In this document: in pieces, positions 1 through 8,428 of the stretch | Position numbering within the stretch: the stretch's first letter is position 1 | Layout: every line of letters begins with the position of its first letter | DNA from: Thalassotalea psychrophila | GTDB lineage: Bacteria; Pseudomonadota; Gammaproteobacteria; Enterobacterales; Alteromonadaceae | NCBI RefSeq assembly: GCF_031583595.1 | Contig: NZ_CP134145.1 | Span: 806,001 to 870,000 of the forward strand | Direction of reading: 5' to 3' | DNA length: 64,000 nt | The notes under the pieces: model-generated | What the model was told of the DNA's origin: nothing | Seen by the model: the letters and a program-made list of their open reading frames with translations, nothing else | The model's database searches: none | Translations under genes and position numbers: made by a program

Positions 1-43
1 GGTGCTATTAATGCGATTGATATTATTTTTATAGATTTTAACA

Positions 44-1543
44 TTAGCTAGATTTAACCTTTATTTCTTTTTTTAGATCCCATTTCATTTTCTTACCTGG
101 CTTTCTGTATTGTGCGTTCGCATCTTTTAACCAAGCATTTAATAGTTTTTTCAACTCTTTCACTTTCTCAGGTTGTTGTTTCGCTAAGTTAGTGGTTTCA
201 CCTTTGTCTTCTTCTAAATTAAATAACTCGACAAAGCCATCATTGTACCAATCAATTAACTTCCATTTGCCATCAATAATAGCTGAACTTATTCTATCGC
301 CAGTAGAGTTAGGACGAGATATCGGAGAGTGCCAAAACATCGGTGCTCTGGTATAGGTTTCGCCTTTGGAAGCTTTTAAATAACTGACTCCATCAAGATG
401 ATCGCTTGGACTCGAATTTAACCCTGCCATTTCAAGTATTGCAGGGTAATGGTCGGTACCAGTTACCTGGACATCAGATGTTGAACCGGCTTTTATCGCT
501 GCTGGCCATTTTACAATGTGAGGAACCCTTATGCCGCCATCATATAACCAGCCTTTTCCGTGCTTATATGGTAAGTTCGATGTGGCCAGTTCCCTATTTT
601 TAGGGCCCCTAGAAGACAGACCGCCATGATCCGAAGTGAAGATAATAATAGTATTGTCGTTAATACCTAATTGCTTTAACTTTGCATTAAGTTGGCCAAC
701 ACTATCATCAACTGCTTTAACCATTGCAGCATATGTTGGATGATTTTGAATTGTCTTATATTTTGAAATGCCTGTGCCATCACTTTTTATATCGTATTGT
801 TTGCCACCCTTTACTGATTCTATTCCCATACTATTGAGTTTATTGGTAAAGTATTTGGTGTCGTCAGTTAAAGACTGAATAGGCGTATGTACAGCATAGT
901 GTGATAATACCAATAGGAATGGGGCTTTTTTATTTCGTTCAATAAAACCTAAAGCTTCTTTAGTCATTCTATGGGTTAAATATTCCCCTTTTTCACCTTT
1001 TGCTTTACCAAAGGTTTCCTTACCTTTTTTTGATTTTGCTCCCCAAGGGAAAAAGTAACTGTCGGGTGCACCCGCAGATCCTGCAAGAATGCTTTCATCA
1101 AAGCCTTGCTGTTTTGGCCAACCACTACCTTCTTTACCTAAGTGCCACTTTCCGATAAATCCGGTGTTATAGCCGGCTTTCTGTAGATGCTCAGCAAAAG
1201 TCACCTTTTCTACAGGTAAGGAGTTTTTTTTATTATGTACTAAGCTGCTGCCGGTTCTTGTTGGGGACTGGCCACTCATAAAACCAATTCTAGATGGTAC
1301 ACAACGGGGATGTGCAACGTAAGTGTTATTAAAAGTGACGCCCTCAGTAGCAAGTTGATCTAAGTTCGGTGTTTCATGAAATTTACTACCGTATAATGCA
1401 ACATCTTGTCGGCCCATATCATCAGCGATGATAAAAACAATATTAGGGGAGGATGGTGTATTATTTTTGTCCGCTTCTGCTTGAGTATTCATACCAATGA
1501 GCGCAATAGATGCGATGATGAGCTTTAATAATTTATTATTCAT
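44..1543 (-). CDS. Secreted type I sulfatase (S1 family, arylsulfatase-like)
   Basis: Sulfatase of the alkaline-phosphatase superfamily, predicted to remove sulfate esters from a glycan in the periplasm or outside the cell. Residues 1-24 form a signal peptide ending near TQAEA. The metal-binding start motif (NIVFIIADDMG, about 34-44) is followed by the CVPSR active-site motif; C81 is the residue normally converted to formylglycine. 'GKWHLG' and 'TSDHGG' motifs are also present, and the 499-residue length is usual. It is divergent from the DUF1800 gene. A LacI-type operator with an embedded -35 box lies 44 bases upstream (1587-1600), linking it to the sulfatase locus 20 kb away. Sulfated substrate unknown. 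Confidence 0.93.
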   Translation of the reverse strand: MNNKLLKLIIASIALIGMNTQAEADKNNTPSSPNIVFIIADDMGRQDVALYGSKFHETPNLDQLATEGVTFNNTYVAHPRCVPSRIGFMSGQSPTRTGSSLVHNKKNSLPVEKVTFAEHLQKAGYNTGFIGKWHLGKEGSGWPKQQGFDESILAGSAGAPDSYFFPWGAKSKKGKETFGKAKGEKGEYLTHRMTKEALGFIERNKKAPFLLVLSHYAVHTPIQSLTDDTKYFTNKLNSMGIESVKGGKQYDIKSDGTGISKYKTIQNHPTYAAMVKAVDDSVGQLNAKLKQLGINDNTIIIFTSDHGGLSSRGPKNRELATSNLPYKHGKGWLYDGGIRVPHIVKWPAAIKAGSTSDVQVTGTDHYPAILEMAGLNSSPSDHLDGVSYLKASKGETYTRAPMFWHSPISRPNSTGDRISSAIIDGKWKLIDWYNDGFVELFNLEEDKGETTNLAKQQPEKVKELKKLLNAWLKDANAQYRKPGKKMKWDLKKEIKVKSS

Positions 1544-1586
1544 GTAAACAGCCGTAAATATTATTTGAGTTTAAACTATCAGTATC

Positions 1587-1600
1587 TGACAACGTTATCA
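1587..1600. promoter_or_regulatory. LacI-type operator overlapping the sulfatase promoter
   Basis: TGACAACGTTATCA, a near-perfect palindrome matching the copies at 23210, 27076, 29127, 39413, 43675 and 47670. On the minus strand TTGATA (1596-1601) is a -35 box and ATAGTT/TAGTTT (about 1573-1579) a weak -10 at 16-17 bases, placing the start of transcription shortly before the sulfatase ATG. Assignment to the window's LacI regulators is inference. Confidence 0.65.
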
Positions 1601-1745
1601 ATAGGTTGTTTCAAATTTACATTAAATTTACTTTTTTAGTTCGAAAGTTAAAAATATCAGTGTAAAGATATGTAAAACCAATGGTGAATGATAATTTTAT
1701 TGTTAATGTTATGTTGAATAAATACATTTAACAGTGGTTATTATT

Positions 1746-3116
1746 ATGAGTACTACAAATAGCAAAGCAACTATTGCAGCAAATCGATTTGGCCTAGGTG
1801 CTAAACCCGGTGAGTTAGAGCTAGCCAAACAAAACCCTAAAAAATGGTTAGCTGCGCAATTAACTCCTGTAGTGTTTGATCAAAACTTGCCTTCATCCAA
1901 TGACGTATTTTTGCAGCTCAGTAAATATCAAGCGATCAAAAGACAAAACAAAAAAAATAAAGTCAGTGAAGAACAAGATAAAAAAGACAATAAAGTCAGA
2001 CAAAAATTTATCCAAACAACCTACCGGAAACTTGCTAGTGATACTTTTGTGCAAAGTATTAACAGTGATAATAGTTTAGCTTGGCGGTTACTCGACTTTT
2101 TCTCAAATCATTTCAGTGTCTCGGCAAACGGAAATGTAATGACCGCTATTGCTGCCACTCTTGAAAGGGAGGCTATTGCAGCCAACTTATTTAATAACTT
2201 TGAAGATATGTTGCTAGCCGTGAGTAAACATCCTGCAATGCTGACTTACTTAAATAATGAACGTTCATTTGGTCCAAACTCTAAATTAGCGACAAAATCT
2301 AAAAAAGCGAAGAAAGGCGTTGGCCTTAATGAGAACTTAGCTCGCGAAATATTAGAGTTACACACTTTAGGTGTGAAGGGGGGCTATAGTCAGGCTGATG
2401 TTATTGAACTTGCTAAAGGCATAACAGGCTGGAGTGTAGCCAATTCGCATAAAGAAGATGCAACCGGCTTTATATACAGGGCGTGGGGTAAAGAACCTGG
2501 AAATAGAGTGTTATTGGGTAAAACTTACAAGCAAAAGGGAATTAAGCAAGGTGAGGCAATGTTAAAGGGTTTGGCCAACCATCCTAACACCGCAAAATTT
2601 ATTTGCCATAAACTGGTAAAGCATTTCATTAGTGACAACCCTGACTCACAGTTGGTAGATATTTTAGTTAAACGCTGGCAAGAAACTGGCGGTAATATAA
2701 AAGAAGTAATGCTAGCGTTAATTAACTCTGAACAGGCATGGCATGTTGAGCAAGAAAAGTTCAAAACGCCACGAGAGTTTTTACAATCTACCTATCGAGC
2801 ACTGCCGCAAAATACTATCAAATTTAAACAATTGTTTTTTACATTAAATACATTTGGTCAACAACCTTTTCAAGCCGGTTCACCAGCAGGTTTTAGCGAT
2901 GAGCAACAAGATTGGGATGGCGGTAATGCGTTAATGTCGAAAATTGATTGGACAACCTTATATGCAAGTAGGATAAGATCAAATGCAGAAAATATTATGA
3001 ATAATACTTTAGCATTAGCTTCATCACACAATACCTACAAGGCAGTTGTTAGAGCCGAAAGTAGAAAACAAGCATTAGTAATGTTGCTAATGAGTCCTGA
3101 ATTTTTACGTAGATAA
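1746..3116 (+). CDS. DUF1800 family protein
   Basis: Member of the DUF1800 family, recognised from the N-terminal 'ATIAANRFGLGAKPGELE' block, the central 'NENLAREILELHTLGV' block and the terminal 'LLMSPEFLRR' signature. No enzymatic function is established for the family. I start it at ATG 1746 (456 aa); a GTG at 1734 in frame would add four residues. No signal peptide is visible. The stop is followed after 14 bases by the DUF1501 gene, the usual partner of this family, so the two are almost certainly co-transcribed and may form a complex. A Lys-rich stretch lies around residues 65-85. Confidence 0.88.
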   Translation: MSTTNSKATIAANRFGLGAKPGELELAKQNPKKWLAAQLTPVVFDQNLPSSNDVFLQLSKYQAIKRQNKKNKVSEEQDKKDNKVRQKFIQTTYRKLASDTFVQSINSDNSLAWRLLDFFSNHFSVSANGNVMTAIAATLEREAIAANLFNNFEDMLLAVSKHPAMLTYLNNERSFGPNSKLATKSKKAKKGVGLNENLAREILELHTLGVKGGYSQADVIELAKGITGWSVANSHKEDATGFIYRAWGKEPGNRVLLGKTYKQKGIKQGEAMLKGLANHPNTAKFICHKLVKHFISDNPDSQLVDILVKRWQETGGNIKEVMLALINSEQAWHVEQEKFKTPREFLQSTYRALPQNTIKFKQLFFTLNTFGQQPFQAGSPAGFSDEQQDWDGGNALMSKIDWTTLYASRIRSNAENIMNNTLALASSHNTYKAVVRAESRKQALVMLLMSPEFLRR

Positions 3117-3130
3117 TGGGGAGTATAATT

Positions 3131-4276
3131 ATGAAAAGACGTCAATTTATTAAAACCCTTGGAGCTTCTGCGTCATTAGTTTTATTGCAAACACCAGCGT
3201 TAGCCGCTGTAAATAAATTAGTTTCTAAGCCGAAGAAAATTGTATGGGTTGTACTGCGAGGAGCAATGGATTCTTTGCATACAATAGTCCCTATTACTGA
3301 TAAAAATTATCATGTCTTAAGACCTAAGTTAGCGCCTTCAATAGCCAACGATTTATTACCTTTATCAACTGATTTTGCTTTTCACCCAGCACTAAAACAC
3401 ATGCATGGTTTATACAAAAGTAAGCAATTATTACCTATTGTTGCCGTTGGCTCTGGTTATCCAAGACGTTCTCATTTTGATGGACAGGATTATTTAGAAA
3501 GTGGCTTGTCGTCATTGGATCATGATACTGGTTGGCTAGGTCGAGCTTTAAATGAGATGACAGCAAATACGAAAGCATTAGCTGTCGCTAATTCTGTTCC
3601 TATTAGTATGCGTAGCAGCAGTAAAGTAAGTACTTGGTATCCTTCTCGTTTAAAAGATGCAGATGAAAATATCTATGAAGCTTTAATGAACTTATATCAA
3701 AATGATGAAATGCTATCGTCGCGTTTGCAAGAGGGCTTGAATACTCAAGAAATGGCAGGCAATACTTCGACCAAAAAGAAAGGTAAGTTTGTTGATTTAG
3801 CTAAATCTTGCGGAAAACTTCTGGCAAATAATGATGGTGTTGATTGCGCTATGTTAGAAGTTGGTGGTTGGGATACTCATAATAACCAGACGGTTAGGTT
3901 AAATCGACAACTTGAAGGACTTGATCAAGGGATTGCTGCACTACAAGCAGAATTGGGTGAATATTGGCAAGACACCGTTGTAATTGTTGCAACTGAGTTT
4001 GGCCGAACTGCCAAAGAAAACGGTACTGGCGGTACTGATCATGGCACCGGTAGTGCCATGTTTATTGCTGGTGGTGCAGTGCAAGGTGGTAAAGTGTTAG
4101 GAGATTGGCCTGGTTTGGCAAAAGAACAACTCTTTAATAACAGAGATTTAATGCCAACAACCAGTACATTTTCATGGATTGGCGCCGTGTTACAACAACA
4201 TTGGCAGCTAGATTCAAAAACAATTGCCAATGTTTTTCCGGATAATCCGGCATACACCACACAACTAATAAGTTAG
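3131..4276 (+). CDS. DUF1501 family protein with twin-arginine signal
   Basis: DUF1501 protein, a family related to the alkaline phosphatase/sulfatase fold, role unknown. The N-terminus (KRRQFIK followed by a hydrophobic stretch to about residue 26) is a clear Tat signal, so the protein is exported folded. 'GGWDTHNNQ' and 'EFGRTAKENGTGGTDHG' are the characteristic family blocks with candidate metal ligands. ATG 3131 is preferred over an ATG at 3116 that overlaps the upstream stop, because GGGGAG (3118-3123) sits 7 bases ahead; this gives 381 aa. It forms an operon with the DUF1800 gene and ends at a strong terminator (4301-4331). Confidence 0.88.
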   Translation: MKRRQFIKTLGASASLVLLQTPALAAVNKLVSKPKKIVWVVLRGAMDSLHTIVPITDKNYHVLRPKLAPSIANDLLPLSTDFAFHPALKHMHGLYKSKQLLPIVAVGSGYPRRSHFDGQDYLESGLSSLDHDTGWLGRALNEMTANTKALAVANSVPISMRSSSKVSTWYPSRLKDADENIYEALMNLYQNDEMLSSRLQEGLNTQEMAGNTSTKKKGKFVDLAKSCGKLLANNDGVDCAMLEVGGWDTHNNQTVRLNRQLEGLDQGIAALQAELGEYWQDTVVIVATEFGRTAKENGTGGTDHGTGSAMFIAGGAVQGGKVLGDWPGLAKEQLFNNRDLMPTTSTFSWIGAVLQQHWQLDSKTIANVFPDNPAYTTQLIS

Positions 4277-4300
4277 CATCAGATTATTTGAACTCAGATC

Positions 4301-4331
4301 AATTAGAGCATGATTTTATCATGCTCTAATT
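4301..4331 (+). terminator. Rho-independent terminator after the DUF1800/DUF1501 pair
   Basis: Perfect 14-bp stem (aattagagcatgat / atcatgctctaatt) with a 3-base loop, followed by TTCTTTCATT. It separates the DUF1800/DUF1501 pair from the downstream cytochrome gene. Confidence 0.75.
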
Positions 4332-4403
4332 TCTTTCATTATTTTAACAAACGGTATAATCTTTACGTCAGTTAGCATAACAAAAATAAAATATAGGCTT
4401 TTT

Positions 4404-6557
4404 GTGCATTTTTCAAACTCATTTTTTCAACTTTTCTTTTTCATTCTAACTCTAGCAAGTATTTGGCTTTCGCCGACTTTATCTGCAAACGAGAACAATA
4501 ATGCTTGTATTAGCTGTCATCAAGATCAAACAACCCAATGGCAAAAATCTGATCATGCAAAGTCTATGGCTATTGCTGATAAGAGCAGTGTGGTTGGAAA
4601 TTTTGATAAGCAAACGGCAGAGCATTATGGACAAAAAGCTTACTTTTATCATCAACAAGGTAAGTATTTTGTCGATATTTCTTATGATGAAAAAACTGAA
4701 ACTCTACCAATAACTTATACCTTTGGCCATTACCCTCTGCAGCAGTATCTAGTAGAAACCGAAAAAGGTCGATTTCAAGTTTTACCATTTGCATGGGACG
4801 CTCGCTCAACTGAAGAAGGCGGACAACGTTGGTACCATAATTATCAAAATGAAGAAATTAAGCCAGCAGACAGACTTCATTGGCGTCAACCACTACAAAA
4901 TTGGAATGGCATGTGCGCCGACTGTCATTCAGATGGTTTGAAACGAAACTATGACAGCAATAACAACCAATTTGATTCAAGCTTTACTGGTATCAATGTT
5001 GGTTGTGTGTCATGTCATGCAAACATGCAAGGCCATGAAGACAAAAAGCAATCTAGTGAAATTAAACAAGGTGGTTGGCAACGAACCTCTGGTGAAAGTA
5101 CCGCTCATTGGGTAGGTGATAAACGTGATAATAGCTTTATGGACCAGTGTTTTTCGTGTCATGCGTTACGCGCACCACTAACGGATGGTATCGACCCGAG
5201 TAAAAAATTCTTAGATCAATTTGCACCACAATTTATCCAAGCTCCTAACTATCATGTTGATGGTCAAATTAAAGAAGAAGTGTATGTTTATGGCTCATTT
5301 TTACAAAGTAAGATGTATGCCAATGGCGTAAACTGTATTGATTGTCATGATCAGCACACAATGAAAATTAAAATTCCAGATAATGGTTTATGTTTGCAAT
5401 GTCATGCCAGTGAAGTATTTGACAAACCTGAGCATCATCACCATGAAAAAGGCAGCGAAGGGGCACAGTGTGTAAGTTGTCATATGCCTGAAAATACTTA
5501 TATGGGCGTTGATGATAGACGTGATCATAGCTTTAAAATCCCTCGTCCAGATTTATCAGAAAAATTCGCTAGTCCAAATGCTTGTACAACATGTCATGAG
5601 CAGCAAGATAATAAATGGGCGGTAAGCTTGTTAAAATCTTGGAAAGTTAAACCAAGGGTTGATAGTGAAACTAGACAAAATTTTTGGCGTTTACAGCATG
5701 GTCAAAGTATTACTTTAGAGCAACATCTAGCGATAGTTAACGATGACGCAATTGATATTATCTCAAGAGCAACAGCATTACAGATGTTGGCATTTAGTAC
5801 TGAACCGCTAAGTCATCAACTGTTAAAACCATTCGTTAACAATGATGAAAACTTACTTCGCCTTGCAGCCGCAGGCACAGCTTCAATAATAAACGCTGGT
5901 TTTAGAGCCGAGTTATTAAGCCCATTACTTATTGATGATTTAGCCGCTATTCGTGTTGCAGCTGCTCGCTCGTTATTGGATGTGTATATTCCAGACAGTG
6001 ACAAGGCAAGTTTTAAAAGTGCCTTAAATGAGCTTATCTTTGCCAATAGGCAAAGTGGTTGGCGTGGTGAAGGGCGGTTAAACCAAGGTATGGTTGATAT
6101 GGCTAAAGAAGATATGCAGGCTGCTGAAAAATCTTATTTGAAAGCCATTTCTGTTGATCCTTACTTTGATTCTGCCTATTCAAATTTGGCCGAATTGTAT
6201 CGTACTCAAGGTAAAACTAATCAAGTAGTTGCGGTATATAACAAAGCGTTAAAAAATATCCCTATTTCAGCGATATTGCATTATGGCTACGGACTGCATT
6301 TTGTTCGCCAACAGCAACTCAACAAAGCGATTCCTTTATTTAAAAAATCAATGGCATTATCTCCACAAGATCAACAATATGCCTATATTTATGCCCTTGC
6401 TATTGATGGTAGTGGAGATACTAATAGAGCTATTGGATTATTAAAAGAAATGGTAAACGTATATGCGCAAAATCAGCAGTTGGTAGAATTAGGTTTGTCA
6501 TTGTCACAAAAAGCAAATAGCAGATCTGACTTTGATTATTTTATGAAATTAAGGTAA
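4404..6557 (+). CDS. Octaheme c-type cytochrome with C-terminal TPR repeats
   Basis: Exported multiheme cytochrome of 717 aa starting at a GTG codon. An N-terminal hydrophobic signal (to about residue 28) leads into eight CXXCH heme-binding motifs in roughly residues 33-400 (CISCH, CADCH, CVSCH, CFSCH, CIDCH, CLQCH, CVSCH, CTTCH), the arrangement of cytochrome c554-like proteins. After about residue 430 come HEAT-like helical repeats and then TPR repeats (about 560-700) suited to protein binding. It is likely a periplasmic or surface electron-transfer protein. It follows the DUF1501 gene behind a terminator, so it probably has its own promoter. Electron donor and acceptor cannot be told from sequence. 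Confidence 0.85.
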   Translation: MHFSNSFFQLFFFILTLASIWLSPTLSANENNNACISCHQDQTTQWQKSDHAKSMAIADKSSVVGNFDKQTAEHYGQKAYFYHQQGKYFVDISYDEKTETLPITYTFGHYPLQQYLVETEKGRFQVLPFAWDARSTEEGGQRWYHNYQNEEIKPADRLHWRQPLQNWNGMCADCHSDGLKRNYDSNNNQFDSSFTGINVGCVSCHANMQGHEDKKQSSEIKQGGWQRTSGESTAHWVGDKRDNSFMDQCFSCHALRAPLTDGIDPSKKFLDQFAPQFIQAPNYHVDGQIKEEVYVYGSFLQSKMYANGVNCIDCHDQHTMKIKIPDNGLCLQCHASEVFDKPEHHHHEKGSEGAQCVSCHMPENTYMGVDDRRDHSFKIPRPDLSEKFASPNACTTCHEQQDNKWAVSLLKSWKVKPRVDSETRQNFWRLQHGQSITLEQHLAIVNDDAIDIISRATALQMLAFSTEPLSHQLLKPFVNNDENLLRLAAAGTASIINAGFRAELLSPLLIDDLAAIRVAAARSLLDVYIPDSDKASFKSALNELIFANRQSGWRGEGRLNQGMVDMAKEDMQAAEKSYLKAISVDPYFDSAYSNLAELYRTQGKTNQVVAVYNKALKNIPISAILHYGYGLHFVRQQQLNKAIPLFKKSMALSPQDQQYAYIYALAIDGSGDTNRAIGLLKEMVNVYAQNQQLVELGLSLSQKANSRSDFDYFMKLR

Positions 6558-6585
6558 GAGGCATTTAGGTAAAAGCTATAAAGTA

Positions 6586-7215
6586 TTAACCTGTTTGTCG
6601 ATACCTTGAGTGAAGTATTTTTACTCGGTCGACATAGACTAATGTTTCCCCATATGGTGGTACGCCACCATATTTTTTCACCGCACCTTCACCGGCATTA
6701 TAAGCTGCGGCGACTAATTTTATGTTGCCTCGATATTTTTTTAATAGCTTGGCTAAATGTTTAACTCCGCCTTGAATATTATCTTCAGCATTTAAAGAGT
6801 TTTTCACGCCCAGTTCTTTTGCTGTTGCAGGCATTAACTGCATTAAACCCTGAGCTCCTACCTTAGATATCGCGTTTTCTTTAAAGTGAGATTCGGCATG
6901 AATAATTGCTCGGATTAATGCGGGGTCGACATTATGTAAAAACGCATTTTTGAGAATTAAATCGCTATAGGCACTAGTATTTAATGGTGTTTTATACCAG
7001 TTAACCATAGATCCAACATTACAGGCGAAACAGCCTACTTGGACTATTTTATAATTTACATTTTGTGGTTCTATATCTGAAAAAGAAGGAATACCTCGCT
7101 TTGATTTATATTTATAAACCAACGGGGTTTCAGCTAAGCTTTTTGGGATCAATAAAACGCCACTTAACGCGAGTACTGCTAGCCAGACCTGAATTTTTGA
7201 TGAGTTAAATCGCAA
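6586..7215 (-). CDS. Lytic transglycosylase, SLT domain
   Basis: Peptidoglycan lytic transglycosylase. A signal or anchor segment covers residues 8-28. The SLT domain spans about 85-205, with catalytic Glu108 in IIHAESHF, the 'GAQGLMQLMPATA' block and the 'AAYNAGEGAV' block. The only start that keeps the signal peptide is TTG at 7215 (209 aa), with a weak AAAAAG upstream, so the exact start is uncertain. It converges with the cytochrome gene, 28 bases away. Confidence 0.88.
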   Translation of the reverse strand: MRFNSSKIQVWLAVLALSGVLLIPKSLAETPLVYKYKSKRGIPSFSDIEPQNVNYKIVQVGCFACNVGSMVNWYKTPLNTSAYSDLILKNAFLHNVDPALIRAIIHAESHFKENAISKVGAQGLMQLMPATAKELGVKNSLNAEDNIQGGVKHLAKLLKKYRGNIKLVAAAYNAGEGAVKKYGGVPPYGETLVYVDRVKILHSRYRQTG

Positions 7216-7311
7216 TTTATTATTCTTTTTAATTTTTTATTTTGTTGATATTCGTTTAAATTTTCAATATTGAGCTTTTAATTATAGCTTGATATTGAAC
7301 TATTGTGAAAA

Positions 7312-7473
7312 CTAAGAGGTAGAAGTACTTGTGTTATTAGTCTTACTTTCAAAATCTTGAGTTACGATAGACAAGGCTTTTAGCACTGTTTCATTATCCA
7401 ATTCATGTTCTTCTAGTATCTGAATAATATCGACCGCCAATTGAATATATGCCGGAGCATTTTTAAGTGTCAT
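7312..7473 (-). CDS. YbaM/DUF2496 family small protein
   Basis: Short gene of 53 aa with an AAGAGAA ribosome-binding site just upstream. The protein begins MTLKNAPAYIQLAVDIIQIL and continues through an acidic helix (EEHELDNETVLKAL) to IVTQDFESK, matching the DUF2496 (YbaM) pattern of ENAP...LAVDLI.LLEEN....TVL.AL.IV..D from enterobacteria and marine relatives. Cellular role unknown. The tail is Thr/Ser/Asn-rich and not conserved-looking. It lies upstream of the lytic transglycosylase on the same strand, about 100 bases away. Confidence 0.75.
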   Translation of the reverse strand: MTLKNAPAYIQLAVDIIQILEEHELDNETVLKALSIVTQDFESKTNNTSTSTS

Positions 7474-7712
7474 GTTATTTCTCTTATTATAACTAATTGT
7501 TTTGTATTAAAAATACACAAAATATACTAGCGGCTTTAGTTGTGTTTTTTTCTATTAATTACTCTCCCCCCTTACTTTTAAAAGGAATCGAGTTAATTTG
7601 TCAATTGAGTGTAAAGCTTTCGTACAACTTATTACAGTTAATAAAATAACATTTTGCTCAATATGTCTTAAAATTAAAGGACCAATTTCAATTATTTTCA
7701 AAAGTTATCAAT

Positions 7713-8426
7713 ATGTTCAAAAACATAATGTTAGCAATTTCAATTATTGCTCTCTCCGGTTGTGTAGCAACAGAAAACTCAACTGCTACTTCCAATGCTC
7801 AATTAGAACAAGTAAATAGTAGTATCACTAACCTTGAACAATCTCTCTCAAAACAAATTGTTGAGAGTTGTAATCAGGATAATCAGCAACTTATTGCAGA
7901 ATTGAAAGCTGCGATTAATACCAACGAAAATGGTAATTCATTACCTGCAGATAAAGAGGTGGTATATGTGGAGCGATGCTCAGTTAAAAACAAGCAAGCG
8001 AACCCGTCAGGCATGATATTGATAGGGGAAGTTGAAAATATATTTTTAGTCAAAGAAAAAACAACTTTTGCCGCAAGAATAGATACTGGTGCCGACACCT
8101 CTTCTTTAGGTGTTTACAATATTACTAAATTTGAACGTGATGGAAAAAAATGGGTGAAGTTTTCTTTGCAAGGTGACAAAGACTCTAAAATATTTGAATA
8201 CGCAATTTATGACACCGTTAAAATTAAGCAGCAAAGTAATATGAAAGCTGAAGAACGCATAGAGATAAAGCTTGCGATTAAAGTAGGCAAAAAAGAATAT
8301 CGCGGCCAAATATTTAATCTTGCCGATCGAAGTCATTTAGAGTTTCAAGTCTTAATTGGCCGCAATTTTTTAAAAGATATTGCCTTGGTTGATGTCAGTA
8401 AAAAACATTTACTAGGTGGAGAATAA
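7713..8426 (+). CDS. Retropepsin-like aspartic protease lipoprotein (RimB / 'ATP-dependent zinc protease' family)
   Basis: Outer-membrane or periplasmic lipoprotein with lipobox ALSGC (Cys17), a helical stretch (about 20-70) and a C-terminal retropepsin-like domain (about 95-237). The aspartic-protease signature is ARIDTGADTSSLG with Asp124 as the catalytic residue; the late 'VLIGRNFL' block is typical of PF05618. The databases' name 'ATP-dependent zinc protease' is historical; the fold is a pepsin half. The next gene starts 3 bases after the stop and encodes the family's standard partner, an inactive transglutaminase/7TM protein. It is probably a dimer cleaving a periplasmic peptide or protein; substrate unknown. 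Confidence 0.85.
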   Translation: MFKNIMLAISIIALSGCVATENSTATSNAQLEQVNSSITNLEQSLSKQIVESCNQDNQQLIAELKAAINTNENGNSLPADKEVVYVERCSVKNKQANPSGMILIGEVENIFLVKEKTTFAARIDTGADTSSLGVYNITKFERDGKKWVKFSLQGDKDSKIFEYAIYDTVKIKQQSNMKAEERIEIKLAIKVGKKEYRGQIFNLADRSHLEFQVLIGRNFLKDIALVDVSKKHLLGGE

Positions 8427-8428
8427 TT

